Source: Strix aluco (Eukaryota; Chordata; Aves; Strigiformes; Strigidae). Taken from it: a stretch of 64,000 nucleotides of DNA. The stretch is taken from NCBI RefSeq assembly GCF_031877795.1, contig NC_133958.1, positions 4,774,001 to 4,838,000 of the forward strand. The letters run 5' to 3'. Shown piece after piece: positions 24,736 to 36,049 of this stretch. Under the pieces are notes generated by a model. That model did not search any database. It saw only the letters and a program-made list of their open reading frames with translations, and was not told the origin of the DNA. The position numbers and the translations under genes are program-made. Within the stretch, counting starts at the first letter, position 1; each line of letters begins with the position of its first letter.

Positions 24736-26200
24736 GGCTGCACGGGCTCCTTGCCGGGGGCGATACCGGACCAGCACTGGGCGAATCTGGTTGCTTTGGG
24801 GTCCACACCAGCACCATGGGATGGAGTAGACCCTTTGCAGTTCTGGGGGGGAGTTTGCCAGTAAAACCCTGGTGCAGGCGATGCCGGGGCATGGCCCCAT
24901 GTCACGCGGGGGGTCCGGTGCAGGAGCAGAACCGTGGTGCCCAGCCGGGGGGGTCCCTTGGCAGCACGACGCAGGGTGGCAGCGTGGGAACCGGGCCCTG
25001 CCCTTCCTCTGCCCTCCCTCGCTCCTCTTGGAAAGCAAAACCGAAATGAAAGCCATAAATCAGAAGAGCTCTGCCTACTGGCCACTTAGCTGGACCTCCC
25101 CTTTAATTAGCTCTTTAATTAGGCTTTCAACTAAGACTCCGTTTTCTCTGAGGGTTGGATTCACCTGCCTGCAAGTCCTCCTTGCAGCGTGTCCTTGGTG
25201 GCTCTGCTGTCCCAAAGCTGGTTTTGTCCTGTCGATGGCCCCGATGGCCACATCCGGGAGCTCTTTGAACAAACCCCAGGGAGCAAGACCCCGGGGAGCA
25301 TTTTGCAGGCAGAGGAAACTGAGGCACGAGGGAGTGACTTGCCCACGGCCGTGCAGGGAGGTGTAGCATCGTTCAGAGGGGATGGCGATGCTCCTGTTGC
25401 TGCATCTCCCCCCTGGCTCTGTCCCAGAACAACCTGTCCCCAATGCAAGAGAGAAAACAGGTCTGTGCCATCCCCTTCTCACTCCCTGAGCCCTCCCTGG
25501 CTCCCCAGCAGTGACAGAGGCTTTCACTCCAAGTCGGGAGGGGGGGTTAAACATGGCTGGGACTTTCCCCCCAGCAGGAAACGGCTGTTTACCTCGCAGG
25601 GGCTGAATCGCTCTGCCGGGGGTTGGGGTGAGGGGCTGTGAAGGAGGATGAGGGAGCCTGGGGGTCCCTCAGGCACACGCCGCTGGGTGAAGCTGCAGGA
25701 CATGGCGGGAAGGAGAGCAACAAAAAAAGGAAGCTGGGTAACATACCACAACGCAGGGAAAAAAATACAAAACACACTGCCCGGCTTGCCATCGGCACTA
25801 AGATTAGCAGCAGAGGAAATGACACTTAGAGATGTCATGGAAGTCTGCTAAAGTTGGATTTCTCCTTCTCTTTTTCTATACTTACCCTCCGTTGAGGGTG
25901 TAATTGGCCCGTTAGGTTAATGTGGAGGGACCGGTGTAAATGAAAGGTCACGCTTTGTTGACATCCTGCAGTCAAACTATAGTCATCCTTTCCTCCCTGC
26001 CTTTAATTCCTTGTGGCTGGTGTGTTTATTTTTGGTGGAACGGGAGAGAAAAAGCAATCGGATGTTTATCCTTCTAGGAAATTATCGCCATCGTTCTTGG
26101 GTTTCATTTGAGCTGGAGATGAGAGGAGGCAGACGCGCTCCGCGTCTGAGCCAGGCTTGCTCTCGCTGGGCACCGTGAGCCCAGACTGATCCTCTGCCCC
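24736..26200. other. Intergenic stretch, PEBP4 to EGR3, first part
   Basis: No exon recognised. Contains an MIR remnant at 25.30 kb and an AT-rich, non-repetitive segment at about 25.81-26.08 kb with an AAAGGTCA nuclear-receptor half-site and TTCTATACTTACC. Confidence 0.45.
25295..25365 (-). repeat. MIR SINE remnant (reverse)
   Basis: GCAGAGGAAACTGAGGCACG then GGGAGTGACTTGCCCACGG and CCGTGCAGGGAG are the reverse complement of the MIR CTCAGTTTCC and GGGCAAGTCAC segments, in the right order and spacing. Confidence 0.6.
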
Positions 26201-26204
26201 TTGT

Positions 26205-26801
26205 GTCGCTGATGGGGATGAGGATGAGGACGGAGATGGGGATGGGGATGAGGATGAGGATGAGGATGGGAACAGGGATGGGATGCGATGGGACGGGATG
26301 GGATGGGATGGGATGGGATGGGATGGGATGGGATGGGATGGGATGGGATGGGAAGGAGAACAGGGATGGGGATGGGGATGAGGATGAGGATGAGGATGAG
26401 AGTGAGGATGAGGATGAAGATGAGGATGGGGATGGGGATGGGGATGGAGATGGGGACAGGGATGGGATGGGATGGGATGGGATGGGATGCAATGGGATGC
26501 AATGGGATGCAATGGGATGCGATGGGATGCGATGGGATGGGATGCGATGGGAAGGAGAACAGGGATGGGGATGAGGATGAGGATGAGGATGAGGATGAGG
26601 ATGAGGATGAGAGTGAGGATGAGGATGAAGATGAGGATGAAGATGAGGATGGGGATGGGGACAGGGATGGGATGGGATGGGATGGGATGGGATGGGATGG
26701 GATGGGGAACAGGGATGAGGATGAGGATGAGGTTGAGGATGAAGATAAGGATGGAGATGGGGACAGGGATGGGATGGGGATGGGATGGGATGGGATGAGA
26801 T
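26205..26801. repeat. (GGGAT)n / (GATGRG)n satellite, upstream block
   Basis: Alternating runs of pentamer GGGAT and hexamers GATGAG, GATGGG and GATGAA, interrupted by phrases such as GAACAGGGATGGGGATG that recur near 26358, 26557 and 26707. A higher-order unit of about 150-200 bp (pentamer run, then GAACAGGGATG, then hexamer run) is repeated about three times. Open frames through it (MGWDGMGWDG, DEDEDEDE, HPIPSHPIPS) are artefacts of the repeat. Confidence 0.95.
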
Positions 26802-26912
26802 AGTGCTTAGAGATATGGTGTAGTTGGGAACTGTCAGTGCTAGGTTAACAGTTGGACTAGATGATCTTCAAGGTCCTTTCCAACATAGATGATTCTGTGA
26901 TTCTGTGATTCT
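26802..26912 (+). mobile_element. CR1 LINE 3' end
   Basis: GTTGGACTAGATGATCTTCA, AGGTCCTTTCCAACATAGAT and then GATTCTGTGATTCTGTGATT match the avian CR1 3' untranslated end with its octamer tail, on the + strand. Only about 110 bp remain, a typical 5'-truncated copy. It is embedded in the satellite: GGGAT repeats lie directly on both sides, and the tail itself runs into GGGATGAAATGGGATGGG. Confidence 0.9.
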
Positions 26913-27131
26913 GGGATGAAATGGGATGGGATGGGATGGGATGGGATGGGATGGGATGGGATGGGATGGGGATGGAGAACAGGGATGGGGATGGAGATGA
27001 CGATGGAGATGTCAATAGAGATGGGGATGGGAACAGGGATGGGGATGGGGATGGGGATGGGGATGGAGATGGAGATGAGGATGGGGATGGGGATGGGAAG
27101 AGTGCTGGAGATGGGGATGGGGATGGTCCTG
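26913..27131. repeat. (GGGAT)n / (GGGGAT)n satellite, downstream block
   Basis: It begins in the CR1 tail with GGGATGAAATGGGATGGG, continues as a pure GGGAT pentamer run to about 26967, then hexamers GATGGG and GATGGA with the same GAACAGGGATGGGGATG phrase seen upstream. It ends at GGGGATGGTCCTGAGCAGG. Confidence 0.93.
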
Positions 27132-28261
27132 AGCAGGACTCTGCCCGGGTGGCTGCAGCGGGCTCTGTGCTGGGATGATCCCGTGCCAGGATGCAGGATG
27201 AGGCCCCGCTGGCCTTGCACCAGGCACCCAGGCACACGCAGGGCTGCAGACGCACGACGCGGCAGGAGCACCGGCCAGCCTGGAGCCACAAACTCTCACT
27301 TGGATGCACGCAAGGCCTTCACGCCGTGGAAAATATTAATTGTGGTTTTTTGGTTCGCTTTTTGATAATTTAGAAAGAACGAAGCAAAAAAAAAAAAAAA
27401 AAGGAGGAAGCCACGTACAGTCACTTTGTGCTGGTCCCACCCCCTTTATCTCTCCTTCCATTCGCTCACCATTGGTGCGAGAGAGAAAAGAGAAGCTGAG
27501 TCTCTCACTGACTAAATGTAGAAAGTTTTGCTTCTAAATCAGTTTGTGATGGAAAGGAAATACGTCACGTCCCTGGGGAAGTGGCTGGTTTTCAGCAGCC
27601 ACAACCCCAGCCCCGAGTGCTGCAATGGAACAGCCCAGCACTGAAATAGCTCCACGCTCTGTTATTGTCACCGATATAATTTTTTTTCTCTGTCTACATG
27701 TGTCATTTTTAGCATTCAGAGGAAGTTTTATTTGTATTTGTTAGCTCGACTTTCCACTGTCGTGGCTTTTTTACTTTTTCATTTGAAGGTCCAGGAAGGG
27801 GTTCAGGAGAAAATAGAGCGGGGCGAGCTCAGGTGTGATGGGCTCGATGGGGTGGAACGTGGTACCCACGGCACTGCCGGCCTCTCCACCTGCAGCCCCG
27901 GTGTGCATGCACCGGCCTCGCAGAGCCCATGGGAATTGAAACACCCCAGGCCCATGGGAGCACAAACCCCCCGCCTGGGGATTTGAGGGGCTGCGGCAGC
28001 GAGCCGAGCCCCAGGCACAGCTGCGGGATGGAGATGACTCCCCTTCGCTCTCCCCGGGATGGGGTGGCGAGGTGGGATTGGACACTTCCAGCCCCTTCCC
28101 AGAGCAAAGCCAACCCCTCGGTGGGATGGCGGAGGAAGAGGAAGACTCGGGGTTTAAAAAAAATAATAGTGAGCTGGGGAAAATTGAATGCTCCTGGTGA
28201 GCAACAGCAGCTCCCAGCAGTGCATCGGGGGGTGCTTTTTTCCAAAACTGGGCTGAAGGCC

Positions 28262-28350
28262 AGAAGAATCCTGAGCTAAATACGGTCCCTAAGTTAGCAG
28301 GGTAATAATTACCTATTTTTAATGATTATTGAAATAATTACTCTAATGGG
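28262..28350. other. AT-rich island with clustered TAAT motifs
   Basis: It contains GGTAATAATTACC (28301-28313, a palindrome around a central A), then TTTTTAATGATTATTGAAAT and AATTACTCTAATGGG. Several ATTA homeodomain-type cores occur within 60 bp, in a GC-rich region. Candidate regulatory element, by inference only. Confidence 0.3.
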
Positions 28351-28619
28351 AAAAAGTCTCAGCCCCTGGCTCAAGGGGAGGCAGCCCTGCATCCCAGAAC
28401 AGGAGGCATCTCCCCTCTGGTGGGACCACCCCGGGAAAATAAAGATTTAGGGGCAGAGGATGTTAATGATCAGGGACTGGGCGCCACCTTGCACCCCCCC
28501 GGCCTCGGTGGCATGTGGGGACAACACGGGGACGACCCAGCGTGGCAGGAGCGAAGCAGTGCCAGGCAGCATCTCCCCCTGGCACAGGTACTTGCACAAG
28601 AAGGGATTAGCAGGATCAG

Positions 28620-28740
28620 CTGATGATGATCTAAGCGCATAACTATATCAACCTGTGAATTAATTAATGATATCTCACACTTCATAATGGCTCTATCGGC
28701 AGATCTTATGCACTCCTCAAGCATTCAGTGAATTAAGCCT
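28620..28740. other. AT-rich island, candidate conserved non-coding element
   Basis: TGATGATGATCTAAGCGCAT, then AACTATATCAACCTG, GAATTAATTAATGATATC and CACTTCATAATGGCTC. Unique, AT-rich and non-coding, 270 bp downstream of the previous island. Confidence 0.3.
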
Positions 28741-31407
28741 TGCTGCACCCCCCGGGGAAATAGGTCAAGATTGTTAATCCCCATGTGCCGGTGGGAACGC
28801 CGTGGTACAACGCTGGGATAAACAACGCTGCCCGTTTTGGGTGCCGACACGGGAGATTTTTCCAGGCCAGCTGAGCATCGGCATCCCCACGGCACCACGA
28901 AGGGCCCGGGCTCTGCGGATCAGCCGCGGGGTGGATGATGGGCGCCACTGGTGGGATGCTCCGATGCCCGGCGCTGAGCTCCCAGCCCTCAGCCTGTGGA
29001 CACATGAAGCTGCCGGTCTGGGGGTCCCCCACGTGCCACGGTGCACCCCGGGGGTTGGGGTTGGCGGTGGGTGCGAGCACCGGGAGCTCGGCTTCGCCGT
29101 GAGGTGCCGGATGCGGCGGATGCCTCCCTGCCGCTGCGCCAGCCGGGCGGGCCCTGGGAGAGGCAGCCTGGGCTGCGGCAGGAATTTAGGGCTCCTGAAG
29201 TAATAGGGGAAGGCGGGAGAGGCAAGGACAGAGCCACGTCCCCACCTCTGCGTGCCGCGCCAGCACCGGAGGAGGCCAGCGGGCAGCAAGGGACATGCAG
29301 CCCAGCCCTGGCATGATGGTTTCATTAATTAGCAATAATAATTCTTATTGGGCCTCCAAAATGCTGCGTGGCATCAGAGGAGCTTTGAGGGGCTGTCTGG
29401 AGGAGCCCAGTCCCCCTCGCTGCCCTGTCAGAGCTTGCTGGATTTGGGGGTGCCGGCCCCCCATCCCGCTCGCTGGGGCTGGCAGCCGCTCAGCCGCGCC
29501 CTGGGGTGCAAACGCCGGCTGTTATTGAGGGCAAGCGGCTGCGTGAGACGCTGCCCCGGGTGCCCAGACATCCCATCAAGGGATGCTCAACAGAGAGAAA
29601 CTCTTGGGGTTTTGTTTCCTCCTTCAGCTCGCTCTCCGAGTGGGTTTGGGCTGGGTTTCTCTGCGCAGTGGGAAGCTCGCAGCCTCACCCGCTCCGCCGG
29701 GAGCACCAGCACCTTCAGATGTGGTTTGCCTCAAACCCCTCCTCGGTAGAAATAAAGGGTTGATGATAGGGTGGTCCTGGACCACCAAGCTTTGCTCCTG
29801 CCCAGAAGCCGCCATCATCCTCGGCCCGCGCCTGGGTGCCCGGTGCTGCCCTGTTTACGCCCGGCTGCCTGCGGGGTGAGGCAGATGCCTCTGGGGTTTG
29901 CATCCAGAGGTGTGGTGGAAGGTGCTGGATGGCTGCGCGGCTCCGCCAGCCTCCCCTGCCTGCACCAGGGGCAGAGGACGGTCTCACCCCGCAGCCCCCG
30001 GCCGGCTTGTCCTCACTTGTCGGAGCAACTGGCTTCCCATTCCCTCCTCGAAGCCCTGCAGGTCCTCAGCTAACCTCGCGTTTCCTCATTGCTAGGAAAT
30101 GGCTAATTCCCCCCGGGCTGGTTTCAATGGTTGTGCAGATCCCTCGCCTTTGGCCTCTCACCAGTTTCTCCTTCGGTGGTTAAAGCAAAGCCCTGCAGCC
30201 CTCGGCAGCAGCGCTTTCCCAGGCTGCGCAGCCTTTGGCTTGCGCTAGCCAAGAGGGCAACCATCCCCTCGCACGGCATCCCGAGGTGGCTCCCCGGAGC
30301 GTGCCGGGCCCAGGATTCACCCCCTGCTCCGGCTCTCCAGCCTCTGTGCCACATCCCCACAGGGCTGAGCCCCTTCCCCAGCACCACCATCGGATGCGGC
30401 GGCTTCGGCGAGTCTCTGCCAGGCTTCGGTGCCACGAGCTCCTCTCTCCCACGAGGGAAGCGCTCGCGTCTCCGGAGTCATGTGTCATGGCACAGTTCTC
30501 AGAGCCGAAACGCAAGCGTCCATTTCCTCTTTTGCTTCTTGGTTTCGGATTTAAAAAAGCCTTCATGGTATCGCTCTGCAAACCCCTCGCTGGGGCCGCA
30601 GCACTGCCGGGTCACTCCGGGGTTCCTGGCTGTGGCCACACCACCATGGTTTGTGCTTGTACCGTAACATCAGCCTTGGCTTTACAGCCCTGTCTCTGCC
30701 AGCTTGTACCTGATGTCTGCTCGTGCTCCTCTGGTTGGAAACCCCGTTGTTCCCAGCGGTGCGGCTCCCTCGGGACCACCTTTCACTCTGGACCTACTCT
30801 TGAGTTTTCCTGCTAATCACACTGTCTCCTTATCTCCGGGTCACACCGCGCCAGCTGCCACCGCTATTGTTCCCCTGCTGCGGGCTGGATAATAACAGGA
30901 AAGACCTCCGGCCTTGCAAAGCGAAGCCTATCTTGGACTTAGATGACCCAGAGGTTCCCGGCTCCCCGGTGCATATGGCGACGTGCCCCTCACCGCCGCA
31001 AACCGGGGTCACCCCCCGACCCCAAGCCCTAAGAGCAGTGGAAAATGGTGGGATGCTTTTCGGGGTGACCCAGTGCCAGGGTGATGCGGGGAAGGGGGCG
31101 GCAGCGGTGTGGGGACCAGGGGCGGGGGGGTGCAGGCAGAGCCTCCCCCCCGCAGCACCCTCGGCACCCGATGCTGCTGCGGGTGCTTCCCTGGCCTCCA
31201 GCCAGCTCCCAGTGCTGCCACCTTCAGGGACAGACCCCGGCCACCCAGCACCCGTTCTCCTGCGCAGGGTGCCCAGGGCTGCCCCGGGTTCAGCAGGGTG
31301 GGTTTGCAGCTCCTGTCCAAAGGGCTTCCCCCCGCCCCCCCCCCCCCCCCCCCCCATCACCACCCCAAACTTTTCATCCTGCTCCTGTGCAGGGTGAGGC
31401 AGGGCTG

Positions 31408-31460
31408 CTCTCTCTTGCCGCAGGGGAAACTGAGTCAGGAAAGGGCCTCCCACAGCCACC
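31408..31460 (-). repeat. MIR-like SINE remnant (reverse)
   Basis: GCCGCAGGGGAAACTGAGTC AGGAAAGGG resembles the reverse MIR core (GGAAACTGAGGC). Short and uncertain. Confidence 0.35.
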
Positions 31461-33733
31461 CACGGTGCTCCCCCAGTACCCCACTGGCTGTTCCCCACCC
31501 CCCCAGCCACCCCAGGGTTTGGCACATGGGGACCTGCCCTTTGGGACCGACCCAGCAAAGCCAGCAGCAACACCCCAGGGCAGCAAGTTCCACCCGCAGG
31601 TGCCTTCACCCCCCCAAAAGAGGAGGGAGGAGGGAGATGCCCGTCTCCTTTGCCATGCATAGTTCAGTGCGAGTGTTTCTGAATATTTCCGGAGGAGGAG
31701 GGTGTGTAGTTTTCACAGGCAAATCAGGAAAACCTAGGTGAGGCAGGAGACAGCGTTGTGGAAGGACGCAGGCCGTGCCGGGAGGGTGTTGGTCCGGGAT
31801 CAGGAAGGCTGCCCAGCAGTTTCTCCTGGCTGGAGCTCTCCCAGCCAAAGTTTGGCCTGAAATGAGGATTTCCCACGCCCAACAGCGGCGGAGAAAGTCT
31901 CTTCTCCTCCTCCAGAAATTACAGATTACCCTGAATCCCATCCCTGCCAGTGCTGAGCATCTCTCACATCCAGGCCACGGGTTTACCCAGAGAATAAATT
32001 GCCGCTGATGCAGCACCTGCCACATCTGGTGTTTGCCAGCTGACACCCCCAAAACGCCGCATCCCACCCGTGCAGCCTCACCGCTTGCAAACAAAACACT
32101 CGCAGGCCTGAGAAACTAACGGCGGCTTCATCAGATACCTCCACGACACCCACCTCGTGGTTTGGGTGGCTGAAAGACTTGGGGTTTATCTGTTCCCCTT
32201 CTCCAAACTGCTCGAGAAGAGCTCGTGCTGTCGACCATCCAAGCAGCCACCTACGCATATGGGCCCGGTACAGTCATGCCCGGGGGTAGGAGGGAGGTGA
32301 CCTTTCAGGTCCCCACCAGCCACACTCTGTTTACTACTCTGTGACCTTACCAGTCCCAGATCTACATCTACAGCAGCTCGGAGGGGCTGGGGAGGAAAGG
32401 CTCCATGTTCTGGTAGTGTAAGTGCCTCGAGCTTCATGTCTGAGCATCCTCGTTAATCCAGGACCAGAGGCACCACCGCGGCGGGTCCCAAAAGCCTGAA
32501 CCTCCCCGGCCGTGCGCCGTGCAGAGTCTCCCCGAGCTCCTGAGACACGAACCCACCCAGCAGGATGGTGATGAGCACCCTGTCGCCTCCCTCAGCCTCC
32601 GAGGCTCAGCTCTGCCTAAGCCCAGCTCTGGGCTCAAGACCACCAGCACGGTTTAGGCACGACCTGAATGGGAATGGTCATCCCATGTGCCTCGCCACGA
32701 GGCATGAAAACCAGGCTCATGTCCTCGCTATCAGCGCGGTGATGTTGTCATTAATTAGGTGAAAAAAACCTGAATAGTTCCCCTTTTAAAAGCCCCGGTG
32801 GTCCCCGGAGAACCAGCGTGTGGCCGTGCACAGCCTGGTGCACCTGCGGGGCGCACGGCACATGAATCACCCGGTCACAAGACCGAGAGGAGCGAGGCAA
32901 AATCACCCATCAGCTGACGGCACCCAGAGGGACACGGTCCCCCGGGGTGCCAGCGGGGTTTCAGCAACCCCTGGGCACCACACAGCCCCAAAAAGGGGGG
33001 GGCGGCAGGAGCGGGGGGCTGTTTGCTTCCTTGCGACGGGGACTTTCTTGGTGTGGGGATTATGGGGACCGAACCCGGCTGGGACACTGAAATAATGTCA
33101 CGGCTTGTCCCAGCCTCTGCCCAGGCCGTGGGGAGAGCCGCGGTGCGGGGGGACGGGGGCAGAGGAGGTCGGGCTCGCCTGGGCCTCACGGCGTTATTCC
33201 TCCCGTTATCTCCGGGGTTAACGAGGCAGCTGGCTCCTGGCGTTATTAACGTGATGAGTTTTTGCCTTGCAGGGTCACTGGGGGGGGGGACACACTCCGC
33301 ATCGCCGCTGAGGAAGGGACCGCAGCATTTCACGCGCGCGGATCCGCGCTGCGAAATCACCGGTGCCCGCGACGAGTATTTACGTTCCTGAAACACCCCG
33401 ACCGGGATGGGGCTCGCTGATGGGGCCTGAGAGAGGTGTGAGGGGTGATCAAAATAAGTGAAAGCTCTTGCTGCAGACTCCATCCAGGCTGAGCCGTAAT
33501 TTAAAAACATTCAGAGCATTTCAGGTGAGATATTTTTTTTTTTGGGCTCCCTTTGGGGAAACTACTCTGCTTGGGACGCTCTGACCCATTAAGCTGAGCT
33601 GTAACTAAGCCAGTCCAACCCCCACGCGGCCGTTTTCATGCCAGTCTAAGGCTGCCTCCGTGTATTTTGCTTAAGGCCGTTCCTCATCCATTGGCATCAA
33701 ACCACAATTAGAAACCGAGACGGTGTTGGTGCG

Positions 33734-33797
33734 GGATTAGGCCGCTCTCCCAGGCTGGGTTTAGCGGATTAGGCCACTCTCCCAGGCTGGGTTTAGC
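33734..33797. repeat. 32-bp tandem duplication
   Basis: GGATTAGGCCGCTCTCCCAG plus GCTGGGTTTAGC is followed directly by a second copy with one difference (GGCCACTC for GGCCGCTC). Confidence 0.9.
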
Positions 33798-33959
33798 GGC
33801 GCGCCTCCCTCCTAGCCCAGCTCCTTGTGTAAACCGGGCCCTTATGACTCAGGAGCTTTGAACCGGGCTTAAACCCCGCCGCGAGGGGTTGGGGCGTTAT
33901 CGCTGCACCCGCAGCCCCAACTGCCGGGGTTGGGCGGGGGGACGGCGGGGTGCAGGTGC

Positions 33960-35112
33960 CCCTCGGGATGCGGGGGGGGGGGGGGGCAGATAGATACCCA
34001 CCCCGTGTCGGTGTGGGGCTGGGCCACCTGGCACCCGTGGGGATGCCGGATTGCTCCGGCGTGGGGCGAGGAGCCGGGCCAGTGCCTGCTTGCCAGATCC
34101 CGCACGGCGTTAGCCAACGCCGGGGAGGCCGAGGAAACCCTCCAGAAAAAAAGTCTGGAGGAACTGGAGGGGGGGGGGGGGGGGAGGTGCCGGACACGGG
34201 AGGGGCGGCTTGTTTTTTTTTTTTTTAGGCGGGGGGTGCTGTGATCGCCGTGGGGCCACCGGGGCCCGTGGGAGCGCGGGGGGACCCGCAGCATCCCCGG
34301 CACCGGGCTCCGACCGTGGGAATGCGCCGATGGGGGAAGCTGGGGGGGTGGGGGGGGGGGGCGACTCGGGGTTCAACGGGGACCCCCCCCCTCCGCGGGT
34401 CGGGGCGGTGCTGCCCCGCGGGGGTGCGGGCGGTGGGTGTCCCGTCCCCCCACCACCACCACCTCCCCTCCCCACTCCGCGCCCGCCCCGCGCCTCCCCA
34501 GCGCCGGGGGCACCGGAACCGGTCGCCAAAGAAGGGAGCGGAGGCGGGACCGGATCCAGGCCTTGTATGGTGCTGCTTCCCCTCGGCCGCCCGCCCGCCG
34601 CCGCCCCGCTCCCCCCCCGGCCCCCCCCGCGCCGCCGCTGCCGCCGCCACGCTCCCCCCCCCCTCCCCGGGCCGCGCCGGGCCACGGGCGGGGGGTGCGC
34701 TGGGGGCGGGGGCTGCGTCTGAGGGGGTGCAAGGGCGGGGGGGGGAATGGGGGGGGTGTAAATAGAGGGGGAGTGCAAAAGGAGTGCCAGCGAGGGGGGG
34801 GGGGTAACGGGTGGAGGGGGGCTGCAACGGATGGGGGGCTGCAAGGGGTGGGGGGGGCTGCGGAGGGGTAGGGGGGGGTCTGCGTTGGGTGGGGGGGGGG
34901 CTCTGCGCAGGGTGGGGGGCTTTAAATGAAAGCGGGGTCCTGCGATGGGTGGGCGCCGCTGCAATGGCTGGGGGGGGGGGCTGCAGTGGACGGGGGTTGC
35001 TGTGGATTGGGGGGGGGGGGGGTCCTGAAGTGGATGGGGGGGGGTCTGAAGTGGATGGGGGGCGTCCTGAAGTGGAAGCCGGTGGGGGGGGGGGTCCTGA
35101 AGTGCACATGGG
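33960..35112. repeat. G-run-rich low-complexity block with tandem GTCCTGAAGTGGATGG units
   Basis: Dense runs of 5-16 G on the + strand, including G12 near 33972 and G15 near 34171. From about 34725 the G runs are spaced by phrases such as CTGCAACGGATG and GTCCTGAAGTGGATG, the latter recurring four times between 35020 and 35105. Spurious proline- or glycine-rich frames cross the whole block on both strands. Confidence 0.75.
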
Positions 35113-35117
35113 TCCTC

Positions 35118-35340
35118 ATCGCCCCCCCCCCTCACTCACAAACAGGCCACCCTGGGGCCTCGCTGCACCCCACTCCTTGTACCCGTGCACCGCAGCATCC
35201 CCCCCCCCCCAAAATAAAAAACAACACCCCCCCCCCCCCCAACCTGAGAGGTGCTGGCACCGCAGGACACAAGTCCCCAGGGCCTCGCAGCCTCGCCCCC
35301 CCCCCCCCCCCGGCCCCCCCCCGGGCCCCTCCAGCTGCGC
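35118..35340. repeat. C-run-rich low-complexity block
   Basis: Immediately after the G-rich block the + strand switches to long C runs (near 35124, 35200, 35227 and 35297-35330). No coding features. Confidence 0.75.
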
Positions 35341-35512
35341 CCGGATTTCAGTGGCATTGCAAAGCCGGCCCTGCAGGAATTGGGTAAGTGGAGCTATTGC
35401 AACACAGCGTTTTTCCATACATTTGCTGTAGAACTCGGAGGGTTTTAAAGATAGCATCAGCTGGCACACTTAGCACGAAACCACCTAATTACTGACGCCT
35501 TGGAAGTGCCAA

Positions 35513-35518
<6 letters not shown>

Positions 35519-35554
<36 letters not shown>

Positions 35555-35572
35555 GGGGGGGGGAGGTGAGGT
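35519..35572. repeat. Homopurine run, A28 then G17
   Basis: Twenty-eight A (35519-35546) are followed without interruption by seventeen G (35547-35563) and then AGGTGAGG, giving more than 50 consecutive purines. A second run of 21 G lies at 35649-35669. Exact lengths are likely to be unreliable in any assembly. Confidence 0.85.
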
Positions 35573-36049
35573 TCAAATCACAGGCGACCAACAAGTGTTA
35601 CCTGTTTGAAAGTATTCAAAGCACCGTGCCCGCGGGGAGCGGGGGTTTGGGGGGGGGGGGGGGGGGGGGCGGGGGGTGCAAAGCCACCTCCTCTGGCACC
35701 AGCTCTGCTCGGGGTTTTTTTTTTTGGGGGGGCAGCCCCAGAGTCCTCCTCGCAGACCCCTCGCTTCTCACCAAACTCCAGGGTCACACACACACACCCC
35801 CCCCCCCCCGCCCGCTTCTCCCGGGGTGCGGGATGGGGTTTGCGACCGGTTCTCCCCCCCCCCCCCCCCCCGCGCCCTCCTCCTGCTCTCCAGGGGATAA
35901 AATCTCCAGGTAAGAGCCTGTCCCTGAGCAGCCCCGGGGGAGGGCGCCGGGACCGGCACGGCAGGGACCGGCTGCCCCCGCTCCTTCCCCAGGGGGAGCG
36001 ATCCGCCGGCACCGCGGGGCGGGGGGGGGGAGTGCGGAGGGGGAGACCC

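Larger units (their letters stand above)
27132..33733. other. Intergenic stretch, PEBP4 to EGR3, middle part
   Basis: No exon is recognised. It holds a poly(A) run near 27387-27403, AT-rich unique islands at 27.64-27.79, 28.26-28.35 and 28.62-28.74 kb, a C21 run at 31335-31355 and an MIR-like remnant at 31.41 kb. All open frames through it lack recognisable similarity and splice support. Confidence 0.45.

Noticed and set aside
26066-27309. Asp/Glu-rich, Gly/Trp/Asp-rich and His-Pro-rich open frames
   Set aside because: Translations of GATGAG, GGGAT and their complements in a satellite.
34110-35135. 340-residue proline-rich open frame on the - strand
   Set aside because: It lies in the G-run low-complexity block. 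Proline-rich reading is the expected result of C runs, and other frames are open too.
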